From Paludisphaera rhizosphaerae (lineage in GTDB: Bacteria > Planctomycetota > Planctomycetia > Isosphaerales > Isosphaeraceae), in the NCBI RefSeq assembly GCF_011065895.1, contig NZ_JAALCR010000023.1, positions 42,492 through 106,491 of the forward strand: DNA of 64,000 bases. The letters are read 5' to 3'. A program made the position numbers and the translations under genes. Within the stretch, counting starts at the first letter, position 1, and every line of letters begins with the position of its first letter. Of the stretch, positions 25,725 to 33,959 are shown piece by piece. The notes under the pieces were generated by a model. It did not search any database, was not told where the DNA came from, and worked only from the letters and a program-made list of their open reading frames with translations.

Positions 25725-26069
25725 TTATCGCGATGCGTCCAGGTAGGGGTGCGGGGTGAGTTGAGTCAAGCAAACCTGCCGATTCTGATCGTTAAACGCC
25801 ACCACCCGGGCCGTGATCGTTTCGCCGATCGCAGGATAATCATCGAGGCTGTACCGTCGCTGGCGCGCATCCAGAAACTGGATGACTTCGAGTAGCGCCG
25901 GGAAGCCTACCCCGATATCCACAAACACCCCGAATGGTCGTCGGGCGATCACGGGACCTCGGACTGACTCTCCGACAGCGAGCTGGGCCTGGACGGCGGC
26001 CCATTCTCCGGCCTTGTCGGGGGACAAATGGTCGCCGAAGGGCCACTCGGCGTCGCTGATCACGCTCAT
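25725..26069 (-). CDS. Small S1 RNA-binding domain protein
   Basis: 114 residues from ATG 26069 (MSVISDAEW). Residues about 30-105 form one S1 domain: VRGPVIARRPFGVFVDIG, then PALLEVIQF, then GETITARVVAFNDQNRQVCLT. The N-terminal ~30 residues (WPFGDHLSPDKAGEWAAVQ) are a helical extension. A single S1 domain this small suggests RNA binding, but no partner gene is nearby. It converges on the MutS-like gene with 36 bases between stops. The longer in-frame start at 26135 has no better ribosome site and adds Arg/Pro-rich filler. Confidence 0.75.
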   Translation of the reverse strand: MSVISDAEWPFGDHLSPDKAGEWAAVQAQLAVGESVRGPVIARRPFGVFVDIGVGFPALLEVIQFLDARQRRYSLDDYPAIGETITARVVAFNDQNRQVCLTQLTPHPYLDASR

Positions 26070-26117
26070 TCGGCGCGCCCTTGAGCCGAGTAATGGAATG
26101 GACAGCCTGGCAGGCAG

Positions 26118-26152
26118 GGTCGAGCCCCAGCCCACGGGTTGGAGACTCGACC
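26118..26152 (-). terminator. Stem-loop after the DUF1592/DUF1552 operon
   Basis: GGTCGAG (26118-26124) pairs with CTCGACC (26146-26152), and most inner bases also pair (CCAGCCC with GGGTTGG, loop ACG). It begins about 37 bases after the stop of the minus-strand DUF1552 gene. There is no clear T-tract, so it may be a processing or attenuating hairpin. Confidence 0.4.
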
Positions 26153-26188
26153 TCGGCGATTACCGACTCGCCCCAGTGCCAGGGATGC

Positions 26189-27529
26189 TCAGGAGAGCTT
26201 GTCGAGCCGGCCGGTGCTGTCCCCGAGGCGTTCGCAGGGGACGTCCATTCGGTCGAGCATCGAGAGAAACAGGTTGTTGAGCGGCTGGGGCTTATGGACG
26301 ACGTGCCGACCGGAGTCGATCGTGCCGCCTCCCCTGCCCATGACCAGGACGGGGAGATCGTCATGGTTGTGGCGGTTGCCGTCGGAGATGCCGCTGCCGT
26401 AGACGATCATCGAGTTGTCCAGGATCGAGGCTTCGCCCTCCTTGCTCTCCTTTAGCTTCTTGAGCATGCGGGCGAATTCTTCGATGTGGAAGCGGTTGAT
26501 CTTGCGGATCTTCTCGTGCTTCTTCGGGTCGTTGGCGTGGTGTGAAAGGTCGTGGTGGCCTTCGGGGATATCCAGGAATGGATACGGGCGGGTGCTCCCC
26601 TCGTTGCCGTACATGAAGGTGCAGATGCGGGTCGTGTCGGTCTGGAAGGCCAGAACCATCAGGTCGAACATCAGCCGGACGTGCTCGGCGTAGTCCTTGG
26701 GGACGCCCGCCGGACGAGCGACGTTCAGGTCCGTCGGACGCTCGTCGTCGAGATCGGCCCGTGCGATGCGCTGCTCGATTTCGCGGACGGCCGTGAGGTA
26801 TTCGTCCATCTTGCGGCGGTCGTTCTGGCCGATCCGCCGTTTCAGGGCCTCGGCGTCTTCCAGCACGAAATCGAGGATGCTCCGCTCATACAGGCTGCGC
26901 TTCTTGCGGTCGGCCTCGGAACCCGTGAGGTTGCGGTTGCCGAAAAGCCGGTCGAAGACGAGGCGGGGATTGATCTCCTTGGACGACGGCGTCGTCGGCG
27001 ACCGCCAGGAGATGTTGGACGAGTAGGCGCAGCTGTAGCCGGAGTCGCAGTTGCCCGACTGGCCGCCGCGTTCGATGCCCAGCTCCAGCGAGGGGAGCCG
27101 GGTCGCCGAGCCGAGCTTCTGAGCCGCGACCTGGTCGACCGAGACGCCCACCTGGATGTTGGCGCCGTCCGTCTTGACTGGGTGGACGCCGGTCAGGAAG
27201 CACGAGAGCGACCGGGCGTGATCGCCGGGCCCGTCTCCCTTGGCGCGGGCGTTGTCCTGAGCCAGACCGGTGAGGACGAGCATGTCCTGCTTCAGAGGCG
27301 CGAGAGGTTCCAGGATCCAGGGGATCTGGAAGTCGCGGCCCTCAGCGCCGGGCTTCCAGTCCTGCATGTGGACGCCGTTGGGGACGTAGAAGAAGGCCAT
27401 GCGGCGGGGGCCGGCGGGTCCCTTGGCGGCGGGAGCAGCCGCGACCGCCATGGACTCCATCCAGGGGAGGGCGATGGCTGCGCCGACGCCTCGCAACAGG
27501 GTCCGGCGGGAGATCTTCGCTCGGCTCAT
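26189..27529 (-). CDS. Tat-exported DUF1552 domain protein
   Basis: 446 residues from ATG 27529 (GGAG at 7 bases), which places a twin-arginine signal SRRTLLRGVGAAIALPW at residues 7-23. The body is a DUF1552 protein: FFYVPNGVHMQDWKP near 45, LTGLAQDNARAKGDGPGDHARSLS near 90, and YGNEGSTRPYPFLDIPEGHHDLSHH near 310-335. These genes almost always follow a DUF1592-type cytochrome gene in Planctomycetota, as here, and the pair is widely noted but its function is not settled. The signal and the D/H-rich conserved segments suggest a periplasmic enzyme with metal or cofactor binding; that part is inference. Confidence 0.9.
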   Translation of the reverse strand: MSRAKISRRTLLRGVGAAIALPWMESMAVAAAPAAKGPAGPRRMAFFYVPNGVHMQDWKPGAEGRDFQIPWILEPLAPLKQDMLVLTGLAQDNARAKGDGPGDHARSLSCFLTGVHPVKTDGANIQVGVSVDQVAAQKLGSATRLPSLELGIERGGQSGNCDSGYSCAYSSNISWRSPTTPSSKEINPRLVFDRLFGNRNLTGSEADRKKRSLYERSILDFVLEDAEALKRRIGQNDRRKMDEYLTAVREIEQRIARADLDDERPTDLNVARPAGVPKDYAEHVRLMFDLMVLAFQTDTTRICTFMYGNEGSTRPYPFLDIPEGHHDLSHHANDPKKHEKIRKINRFHIEEFARMLKKLKESKEGEASILDNSMIVYGSGISDGNRHNHDDLPVLVMGRGGGTIDSGRHVVHKPQPLNNLFLSMLDRMDVPCERLGDSTGRLDKLS

Positions 27530-27575
27530 GGGTCGGCTCCAGTCGCGGGGTCGTTGCGGGCCGCTGAAACGCCTG

Positions 27576-27658
27576 TTCAAAAGGACCTGAGAGAGGGGGA
27601 CAGTCCCATTTTGCTCCGTGGACTCCGCAAAATTGGGACAGTCCCCGGCCCTTTTGAA
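27576..27658. repeat. REP-like imperfect palindrome between the DUF1592 and DUF1552 genes
   Basis: An outer 9-bp pair TTCAAAAGG / CCTTTTGAA encloses an inner pair GGGGGACAGTCCCATTTTGC (27595-27614) and GCAAAATTGGGACAGTCCCC (27627-27646), with a 12-base centre. GGGACAGTCCC motifs of this form are typical of dispersed palindromic elements mobilised in trans by REP-associated transposases. It would form a strong RNA hairpin in the operon transcript. Confidence 0.75.
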
Positions 27659-27667
27659 CCGACTTTC

Positions 27668-30001
27668 TCAACCGCGGCGGCGCAGGAAGGGCTCGCTCTT
27701 GACGATCTCCAGCACCATGCGGGAGAGTCTGTACTGATCGGCGGATACGTTCTTGACGATCTTGTCGACGACGCAGGCGTCCGCGTCTTCAAGGCCCCGG
27801 CCGAGGCCGTAGGTCAGCATCTTCTCGGCCAGGCAGCGGGTGAATTCCTGCTTGCGAGACTTGAGGACCGACTTCAACTCGGCCGGGCCGCGGAACGACT
27901 CGCCGGTGGGAAGTTTGGCGGAGGCGTCGATCGGCAGGCCGCCGTCCTTGTCGCGCCAGGCGCCGACGGCGTCGAAGTTCTCCAGGCCGAATCCGGGAGG
28001 GTCGAGCCGCGCGTGGCACGAGGCGCAACTGGGGTTCGCTCGGTGCTGCTCCATTCGCTGGCGGAGCGTTCCAGTGAGCTGCCCCTTGGAGTCGTCGGCC
28101 AGGTCGGGGACGTCCGGCGGGGGGGGCGGCGGCGGCGTGCCGAGGATCTGTTCCAGGATCCATTTCCCACGCTTCACCGGCGAGGTCCGCGAGGGGTTGG
28201 AAGTCACGGTCAGGATGCTGGCCTGGGTGATGAGCCCGCCGCGATCGCCGTTCTTGAGGGCGACGCGACGAAACTCCGGCCCCTGGACGCCGGCGACCCC
28301 GTAGTGCTTGGCCAGCCGTTCATTCAGATACGTGTAGTCGGCGTCGAGGAAGTCGAGGAGCGGGCGGTCGTTTCGAAGGATGGAGCTGAAGAACATCTCG
28401 CTCTCGGTCTGCATCGCTTCACGGAGAGGCTCGTCGAAGGTCTTGAACTGCTTGCGGTCGGGGTTGGCCGTCTTCAGGTTCCGGAGCTGGAGCCACTGGC
28501 CGGCGAAGTTCTCCACGAACGCCTGGGCCTTGGGGTCCAACACCATCCGGCGGGCCTGCTTCTCCAGAGTCGCTTCCTCATGGAGTTTTCCTTCCAGAGC
28601 GAGCTTGAACAGCTCGTCGTCGGGCATGCTGCTCCAGAGGAAGTAGGAGAGCCGGGACGCCACCTCGAAGTCGTTGAGCGGCATCCCTCCTTCGACGGGG
28701 ATCACCTTGCCGTTCCTGTCGCGCTTGGGCCGGAACAGCTCGACGCGGAAGAGGAACTGAGGGGAAGCCAGGACGGCCTGCACCGCCAGTTGAATGCCGC
28801 GCTCGTAGCTCTCGCCGTTCTCACGAGCCAGTTCGGCCAGGCGGATCACCTTGGCGACCTCGCCGCCGGTCACGGGGCGGCGGTAGGCCCGTCGGAGGAA
28901 ACGGTCGAGGACGGCCTCGGTGCAGGCGGCGACGTCCTGAGGGCCCGTCGGCGTGCGGAAGATGATCTGCTTCTGGCTCGGCGGGGGGGCGTCCCCCTTC
29001 ATGGTGATCGGCCCCTCGACCTCGATCGCCTGGACGCACAGGTTGCGGTCGCGCTTCTTCGGGTCGGGGATCTTGGGGTCGTAGAAGTCGTTGAGGAACG
29101 CGGCCGAGATCTTGCGGGGCCCGCCTCGGAGCTTCTCCTTGATCTCGTAGGAGGCGGTCGATCCCTCGACGGCCTTCACGTCGAAGGTTCGGATCGACTT
29201 GCCGTCGATCTTGACGGCCATCCGGGCGGGCTCCGGGCCGGCCTGCTGGGCCCAGGCTTTGACGCGGATGATGTAAGTGGCGTCGCGAGGGAAGGCGTGG
29301 GGGACGGCGACCTCGCCGTTGGTGCCGAGAAACCGGCCGTCGGTTGAATGGGAGGACCCGCCGGCGGCGTCGAGGGCCGGGCCGTCGTACGTCTTCACGG
29401 GCGGTCGTCCGCCGTTTCCGACGAGAATCGCCTGGGAGGCGATCGACTCGGCCGCGGCGAGGTATTTCTCCATGAGGATCGGCGGCAGGCTCAGGACGTC
29501 GCCGATGTTGTCGAACCCATAGCCGACGTCGTCCGAAGGAAAGTCGTCGGCCGGCTGGAAGTCGACGCCTGTCAGGTCGCGAATCGTGTTGTTGTACTCG
29601 ACTCGATTGAGGCGGCGGATCGTCACGCGGCCGGGGTCGACCGTCAGGCCGCAGTCGACTCGCTTCAACTCCACGTCGATCCACGAAGTGAGCGCGGCGA
29701 CCTCGTCCTGGGTGGGCTGCGGATGGTCCTCGGGGGGCATCGTGCCGCCGGCCACCTGCTCCTTGAGTCGGCCCCAGGGCTTGCGGTTCGCGGACGGCGG
29801 CCCCTTGGCGATCAGCTTGTCCAGGTCGAAGCCCGACTCGGACTTCTCCCCGCGGTGGCAGGTGACGCAGTACTTGGTGAAAACGGCGCGAACCGACTCA
29901 GGGGCGGTCGACGACGCGGCGGGCTCCTCGGCGAGGGTGAGCGGGGAGAGGACGAGGCAAGTCCATGCGGCCAGGATTGGGGGGATCCCCGGCGATGTCA
30001 T
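27668..30001 (-). CDS. Exported DUF1587/1592/1588/1585 planctomycete cytochrome c protein
   Basis: 777 residues from ATG 30001 (GGAG present), giving a signal peptide ending near LTLAEEP. A single c-type heme motif CVTCH sits at about residue 49 in the N-terminal cytochrome-like domain. It is followed by the DUF1587 (VTIRRLNRVEYNNTIRDLTGVDF), DUF1595, DUF1592 (FEVASRLSYFLWSSMPDDELF), DUF1588 (VAGVQGPEFRRVAL...GGLITQASILTVTSNPSRTSP) and DUF1585 (KSRKQEFTRCLAEKMLTYGLGR) segments in the standard order. A second pattern CASCHARLDPPG near residue 645 is part of DUF1588 and is also a potential heme site. A periplasmic redox protein acting with the DUF1552 product is the usual inference. First gene of the pair. 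Confidence 0.93.
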   Translation of the reverse strand: MTSPGIPPILAAWTCLVLSPLTLAEEPAASSTAPESVRAVFTKYCVTCHRGEKSESGFDLDKLIAKGPPSANRKPWGRLKEQVAGGTMPPEDHPQPTQDEVAALTSWIDVELKRVDCGLTVDPGRVTIRRLNRVEYNNTIRDLTGVDFQPADDFPSDDVGYGFDNIGDVLSLPPILMEKYLAAAESIASQAILVGNGGRPPVKTYDGPALDAAGGSSHSTDGRFLGTNGEVAVPHAFPRDATYIIRVKAWAQQAGPEPARMAVKIDGKSIRTFDVKAVEGSTASYEIKEKLRGGPRKISAAFLNDFYDPKIPDPKKRDRNLCVQAIEVEGPITMKGDAPPPSQKQIIFRTPTGPQDVAACTEAVLDRFLRRAYRRPVTGGEVAKVIRLAELARENGESYERGIQLAVQAVLASPQFLFRVELFRPKRDRNGKVIPVEGGMPLNDFEVASRLSYFLWSSMPDDELFKLALEGKLHEEATLEKQARRMVLDPKAQAFVENFAGQWLQLRNLKTANPDRKQFKTFDEPLREAMQTESEMFFSSILRNDRPLLDFLDADYTYLNERLAKHYGVAGVQGPEFRRVALKNGDRGGLITQASILTVTSNPSRTSPVKRGKWILEQILGTPPPPPPPDVPDLADDSKGQLTGTLRQRMEQHRANPSCASCHARLDPPGFGLENFDAVGAWRDKDGGLPIDASAKLPTGESFRGPAELKSVLKSRKQEFTRCLAEKMLTYGLGRGLEDADACVVDKIVKNVSADQYRLSRMVLEIVKSEPFLRRRG

Positions 30002-30124
30002 CGGCGGCTCCGGGCGGTGGGGTCGTCGGGCGGGGAGACTGTGGCGCAGAGGTTCGATCAAAGTTTAACAGGCGGCGTCGTCTCCGCCAACCAGAATAGA
30101 GTCGACATGGAGGAGGGCCCCCGG

Positions 30125-30660
30125 CGGCCTACTGGGACGACGACGGATCTGGCGGGTTCGGTCGGCTTCGCTCGTCACCCACTCTGGCCGAAGCCGTCGT
30201 CGCAACCTCTGGCGTCCATGGAGTTTGAGGACGGCATTGTGGTTTTATGGGCGGGTTCGTTCGACGAATTTCTCCTGACCTGTCACTCTCCCGCTCATCC
30301 GGTTCCAGGGGCGTAGACGCGTCCGTGAGAAGCCGAGGCGTCGAGCATCGATCCTCGAAGCGAGATTCGGAGCCGCCTGGGTTCGATTGGCTTCGATAAC
30401 TCCGTCGCGAAACCGAGAACGCTGATCCCAACTCCCTGTCGATATGGGCTTTAGAACATCATCCATACTCCGTTAAACGGCTTCGTTCGGCCGGATTTCG
30501 CCCAAGCCCTGCCGGAACGCCTCCCTTCGCCCGCAAGACCGACGGCCAGATTGTCAAAGAGCGTCTCTATCAAAACAATGTTCGCCGCGGACGATATCGG
30601 TGCGAGAATCCGGGGGCCTCCGGCACCGCCTTGCGACGATGACTCCGGTAAGTACTCTCA
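30125..30660 (-). repeat. Dispersed repeat A, copy 1
   Basis: Read on the minus strand this segment aligns along its whole length with 42540-43080 on the plus strand. Shared stretches include AAGCCAATCGAACCCAGGCG, TGTTTTGATAGAG-CGCTCT and GGTTGCGACGACGGCTTCGG, with divergence roughly every four to six bases elsewhere. Short frames inside both copies give similar peptides (ANRTQA-PNL), but start and stop positions are not kept, so it looks like a decayed element or structured non-coding repeat, not a gene. It fills most of the gap between 30002 and 30826. Confidence 0.7.
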
Positions 30661-30798
30661 TTCGGGATGAACGGGCATCAGGAGAGGACGCCTTCGCGCG
30701 AGTGAGGAAGGCGGAAACCGAACTGACACCGAATATCGTGCGCACGTCCGGATCTGTGGGAGCCCTGGGGGGAGTAATCCCCAGGGCGACCCGGCCCG
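30638..30798 (+). repeat. Dispersed repeat B, copy 1
   Basis: Direct repeat of 33339-33496; the first 100 bases differ at about six positions. It ends with a hairpin-forming GGGGGAGTAATCCCC and the tail CGACCCGGCCCG. It contains a single reverse-orientation copy of the GGTGTCAG core (GAACTGACACCGAATATC). It abuts repeat A. Confidence 0.8.
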
Positions 30799-30826
30799 AA
30801 TATCCCAGCGTGCCATAGACCCCGGA

Positions 30827-31972
30827 TCACCTCATGCCGCCGACTGCTCCCGCCCCGCCACCGGTCGGCGTGAACCTAACCCCAGTAGATCCGGTGACGT
30901 TCGGCTCCCTGATCAAGCCGGACAGACCCATGATCTTGAGAGTAAAGTCCTCAAACTCTCGCATATGATCCGGGCATACCCAGACATAGCAGCCAGATCC
31001 GCACTCCTTGGCGTACGCGACGTAGCAGGCGTTCTTCGGCACGTCGTGCTTGTCGCGGCTGCACCCGAGCCATCCGGAGGTAATCTCTTCGAGTTCGTTG
31101 TTCGTGTCGTAGATCTGCCGACGGAGTTCGACTACGAGCGGGGTAGATTCTCGGAAGATCATATTTCCATACGCATCGAGCTTGCCCGTTGGAACTGTCA
31201 GGAGGGTATCGGGTTCGACCCTTTCCCAAGGCATGATAATGTCAACGTGGTTTCCAGAAACCAGCTTGTTGAATTTGTCCCGTCTCTCCTTCGCTTTTTG
31301 CGTGCTAATGCCAGGTATATCATCATGGGTGACTGATTTTTCGGGAACAGTACGCTTAGTTGTGATGGTAAAATCCCTGCCGTCGCTCTGCTCCGTCTTG
31401 ACCTCAGCAGTAGGCTTATCAACCGTTCCAACGTAGTCTGGACCGGCCACCGTGTCAGGCTCGTCCGTCTTCAGGAGGTTTCCAAAGAATCCTCCGCGCT
31501 TTGTGACCTCCGCGTTGGCTAGGCTCGTTCTGAGGTCGTCGATCTGGTACGTCTGCTCCTTCAGTTCATGCGCCAGGTCATTCGCCAAACCATCCGTATA
31601 CAGGTCGTCTTCGGCCCCGAATGCCCGGCGATAGGCAACCCTGAGCATCCTTAACTCAACGTCGTTCGTCACCGGCTCCATGTTCCACAGGTCGGTGACC
31701 GACCGTCCCGCGCCAAGATTTAGGAACGAATCGCTGATTACCTGTCCGGCTATCGTGCCGCTGTCGGTGATCTGCGCGGCTCCATCCTTCAGCGTCACAT
31801 GGCGGGGGATGGCATACTGGTTGGCCGCGAAGGTGGCGAGGTTCTGCATCACTTGTCGATGCTGGATCTCATTTAGGGTCATCGCCTGGCGGACGGTGCT
31901 CCAGCGGAGCTGCTCGTTGGTACAGCCCGACAGGCCGAGTGTGGCGACGATGCCGAAAGCCAGATTCCGCAC
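30827..31972 (-). CDS. Putative lipoprotein of unknown function
   Basis: 381 residues from GTG 31972, chosen because AGGAGG lies 6 bases upstream and the protein then starts with a compact lipoprotein signal ending in the lipobox LSGC. The frame extends to 32014 but without a better site. No known domain is recognised. The protein has a mostly helical N-terminal half, a charged middle (TKRTVPEKSVTHDDIPGIS), and a C-terminal part with a Cys pattern, WLGCSRDKHDVPKNACY and CGSGCYVWVCPDHMREF, that could bind metal or form disulfides, then a Gly-rich end. Codon use is visibly less GC-biased than that of the flanking core genes. It lies between the two copies of repeat B. Confidence 0.75.
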   Translation of the reverse strand: MRNLAFGIVATLGLSGCTNEQLRWSTVRQAMTLNEIQHRQVMQNLATFAANQYAIPRHVTLKDGAAQITDSGTIAGQVISDSFLNLGAGRSVTDLWNMEPVTNDVELRMLRVAYRRAFGAEDDLYTDGLANDLAHELKEQTYQIDDLRTSLANAEVTKRGGFFGNLLKTDEPDTVAGPDYVGTVDKPTAEVKTEQSDGRDFTITTKRTVPEKSVTHDDIPGISTQKAKERRDKFNKLVSGNHVDIIMPWERVEPDTLLTVPTGKLDAYGNMIFRESTPLVVELRRQIYDTNNELEEITSGWLGCSRDKHDVPKNACYVAYAKECGSGCYVWVCPDHMREFEDFTLKIMGLSGLIREPNVTGSTGVRFTPTGGGAGAVGGMR

Positions 31973-32067
31973 GCCCCACCTCCTGCCCGGGATCGCCTCC
32001 AGCCGCGAAGACACGCTGTCTTTATCGGTTCGTTTGGTTCTGCAGGTTGAACCGTTTGTAGGGATGG

Positions 32068-32176
32068 TCGAAAATCGGTGTCAGTTCAGGTGTCGAAAAT
32101 CGGTGTCCGAAAATCGGTGTCGAAAATCGGTGTCAGTGTCGAAAATCGGTGTCAGTTCAGTCTTCCGCCTTCCTCG
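32068..32176 (+). repeat. Iterated GGTGTC array 1
   Basis: Five copies of GAAAATCGGTGTC start at 32070, 32095, 32109, 32122 and 32141. Some are followed by AGTTCAG, and the last runs into TCTTCCGCCTTCCTCG, the full unit ending of arrays 2 and 3. Spacing is irregular (25, 14, 13, 19), so copies have been internally deleted. Not coding: the period is not a multiple of three. Confidence 0.85.
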
Positions 32177-32181
32177 AGTTC

Positions 32182-32416
32182 GATAATCGGCGTCGGTTCG
32201 AATGCCACGAAGCTAGGACGCAAATCGCTGAAATTCAATATGTTGCGGCAGAGCAACTGACTGTGGCCAGGGGTTGGCAGGTCGTGTATTCCCCGGGTTT
32301 TCCAGAGAGCACCTTTCGGAAACAGAAAATTTGCCTTCCGAGTCGCCATGCACAAAGCTTTTATTCAGCAAGACTTACGGCTTAACTTCGTGGCATTCAA
32401 GCTCACAAGGATTATC
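32182..32416. mobile_element. MITE-like element with ~31-bp terminal inverted repeats
   Basis: The left arm (32182-32212) and the right arm (32386-32416, reversed) share GATAATC at the outer end and TGAATGCCACGAAG (left arm CGAATGCCACGAAG) at the inner end, with a few mismatches between. The 173-base centre is AT-rich for this genome and has no convincing gene. It is directly attached to the end of array 1. The stretch 32417-32596 after it holds nothing recognisable. Confidence 0.5.
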
Positions 32417-32596
32417 CGCCCTTCGACCAGGTCCAAGATGCGATGTCGAGCGTCTCGAAGGTCATGGATCGTCCCCAAAGTGGCTATGACAGCCAGATTC
32501 GATGGGGGATCGACGGAAGGTTTTATCTGTGAGGATGTTCATGTGAATCATCCCGGCCAGGGCGTCCAGATTGACGAGATGGCGGTGTTGGGATAA

Positions 32597-33313
32597 ATGG
32601 TTTCATCCAACCCCGAACATCCTAGTTGGGAAAGCCCCCCGAGGATCTTCTCCATGGCCTGTTCTTCCAGGTCGCCGTTGTCACGGAGCGTCAAGCGGGT
32701 CATCGATATCGTCGGTGCCGTGATCGCGCTCGCTCTGCTCACGCCTCTCCTGCTGGCGATCGCGGCGGCGATCCGGTCGACTTCACGAGGCCCAGTCCTG
32801 TTCGCCCAGGAGAGGACGGGGAAGAACGGAAAGCCCTTCCGCCTCTACAAATTCCGCACGATGACCGGTCCGCCCGCGTTCGTGGTCGGCAAGGAGACGC
32901 AGACCGACGACCCCCGGATCACAGCGGTCGGGCGTTGGCTGAGGCGGACGGGATGCGACGAACTTCCTCAATTGGCGAACGTCCTCCGGGGCGAGATGAG
33001 CCTGGTCGGCCCACGTCCGCTCCTCGCCTGGGAGAATGCGCTCTGTGAAGGTCGAGAGGCCCAGCGTCTGCACGTCCGGCCCGGGCTCACCGGCCTGGCG
33101 CAGGTGAATGGGCGGAACGCGATCCCTTGGAGCGAACGGATCGCCTGGGACGTCGTTTACGTCGAGCAGGAAAGTCTGTGGCTGGACCTATCCATCCTGC
33201 TGCGGACCATCCCCATAGCCCTCTTCGGTCGGCACGCCTACGCCACAGGTGCTGAGAAGGCTCGTCCGGCGCCGAGGATCGGTATCATCGAGGCTGCCGG
33301 GGAATGCGCCTGA
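32597..33313 (+). CDS. Bacterial sugar transferase (initiating glycosyl-1-phosphate transferase)
   Basis: 238 residues; an internal ATG at 32654 would give a 219-residue form that fits the family N-terminus better, and the choice is open. One membrane-insertion helix (IVGAVIALALLTPLLLAIAAA, about 39-58) is followed by the catalytic core: GPVLFAQERTGKNGKPFRLYKFRTM, then RRTGCDELPQLANVLRGEMSLVGPRP, then LHVRPGLTGLAQVNGR. This is the short, single-helix form (PglC/WcaJ-core type) that loads the first sugar phosphate onto undecaprenyl phosphate for exopolysaccharide or glycan synthesis. No other glycan gene is adjacent, so it may be an orphan. It is bracketed by the repeat B copies. Confidence 0.88.
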   Translation: MVSSNPEHPSWESPPRIFSMACSSRSPLSRSVKRVIDIVGAVIALALLTPLLLAIAAAIRSTSRGPVLFAQERTGKNGKPFRLYKFRTMTGPPAFVVGKETQTDDPRITAVGRWLRRTGCDELPQLANVLRGEMSLVGPRPLLAWENALCEGREAQRLHVRPGLTGLAQVNGRNAIPWSERIAWDVVYVEQESLWLDLSILLRTIPIALFGRHAYATGAEKARPAPRIGIIEAAGECA

Positions 33314-33338
33314 GGGAGCAGTGCGGCTGTGGATAGAC

Positions 33339-33496
33339 GATGACTCCGGTAAGTACGCTCATCCGGGATGAACGGGCATCAGGGCAGGACGCCTTCGCGC
33401 GAGTGAGGAAGGCGGGAACTGAACTGACACCGAATATCCGGCCTGACACCGAATATCCGGCCCGGGGGGAGCAATCCCCTCGGGCGACCCGGCCCG
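33339..33496 (+). repeat. Dispersed repeat B, copy 2
   Basis: Second copy of the element at 30638-30798, same orientation. It differs by a tandem duplication of CTGACACCGAATATCCGGC (33424-33442 and 33443-33461), so the GGTGTCAG core (reverse orientation) is present twice here and once in copy 1. The GC-rich hairpin GGGGGAGCAATCCCC follows. Confidence 0.8.
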
Positions 33497-33512
33497 TCAG
33501 CCGTCCCGGTCG

Positions 33513-33938
33513 TCAATGATGATCTCTCGGATTTTCGCGGCTCATTAAGATTATCGATTCTCCGTCGTGCGCGCGATTGCTTAAAGTAATCGCGTTCTCG
33601 CTTATATCAACAACATCATAACATAACGACTCATGTGTCCACTCAAGAATGCCATATTCAGGCATGGGACTTACGGGGAGTTTTATGGTTAGCGTCATTG
33701 ATTCATTAATGCTCCAGGCGGCGCTAAAAGGTAGAGAAGGAGGTGCGACTTGGCTCCATTCATTTGAGGCGTTTCGGTAGTCTGCCGCGCCATCCATCCT
33801 CAGTGTCATGAAGAAGGCGAATCGAGGAATTATGGGCACGAAAGAACCATTACTTGAAACTTCATGGGTTGATCGCCATGAACCTACCAAAGCCGAGTGA
33901 ATGCCGGACCGGCCTTTCTTGTCATCGTTTGTTTTCAT
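33513..33938 (-). CDS. Orphan protein of unknown function, low-GC
   Basis: 141 residues, soluble, no signal peptide. It has a beta-rich pattern: LVGSWRSTHEV near the N-terminus, then FAFFMTLRMDGAADYRN, then MTLTIKLPVS, ILEWTHESLCYDVVDI and ITLSNRAHDGESIILMSR. A G-S-W start followed by alternating strands recalls lipocalin-like small domains, but this is weak. AT-rich codons (AAT, ATT, TTA) are common, unlike the surrounding core genes, which suggests recent acquisition. There is no strong ribosome site before ATG 33938, and its upstream region is repeat array 2. Confidence 0.55.
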   Translation of the reverse strand: MKTNDDKKGRSGIHSALVGSWRSTHEVSSNGSFVPIIPRFAFFMTLRMDGAADYRNASNEWSQVAPPSLPFSAAWSINESMTLTIKLPVSPMPEYGILEWTHESLCYDVVDISENAITLSNRAHDGESIILMSRENPRDHH

Positions 33939-33959
33939 TTTAGGTCTCGGCTGGCAAGG

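Noticed and set aside
26070..26188. tRNA-like fold between the S1 gene and the DUF1552 gene
   Set aside because: Only one stem-loop (GGTCGAG/CTCGACC) is present; no acceptor stem or T-loop consensus.
32152..32355. 67-residue minus-strand frame across the MITE-like element
   Set aside because: Spans an inverted-repeat arm and array sequence; no ribosome site or family.
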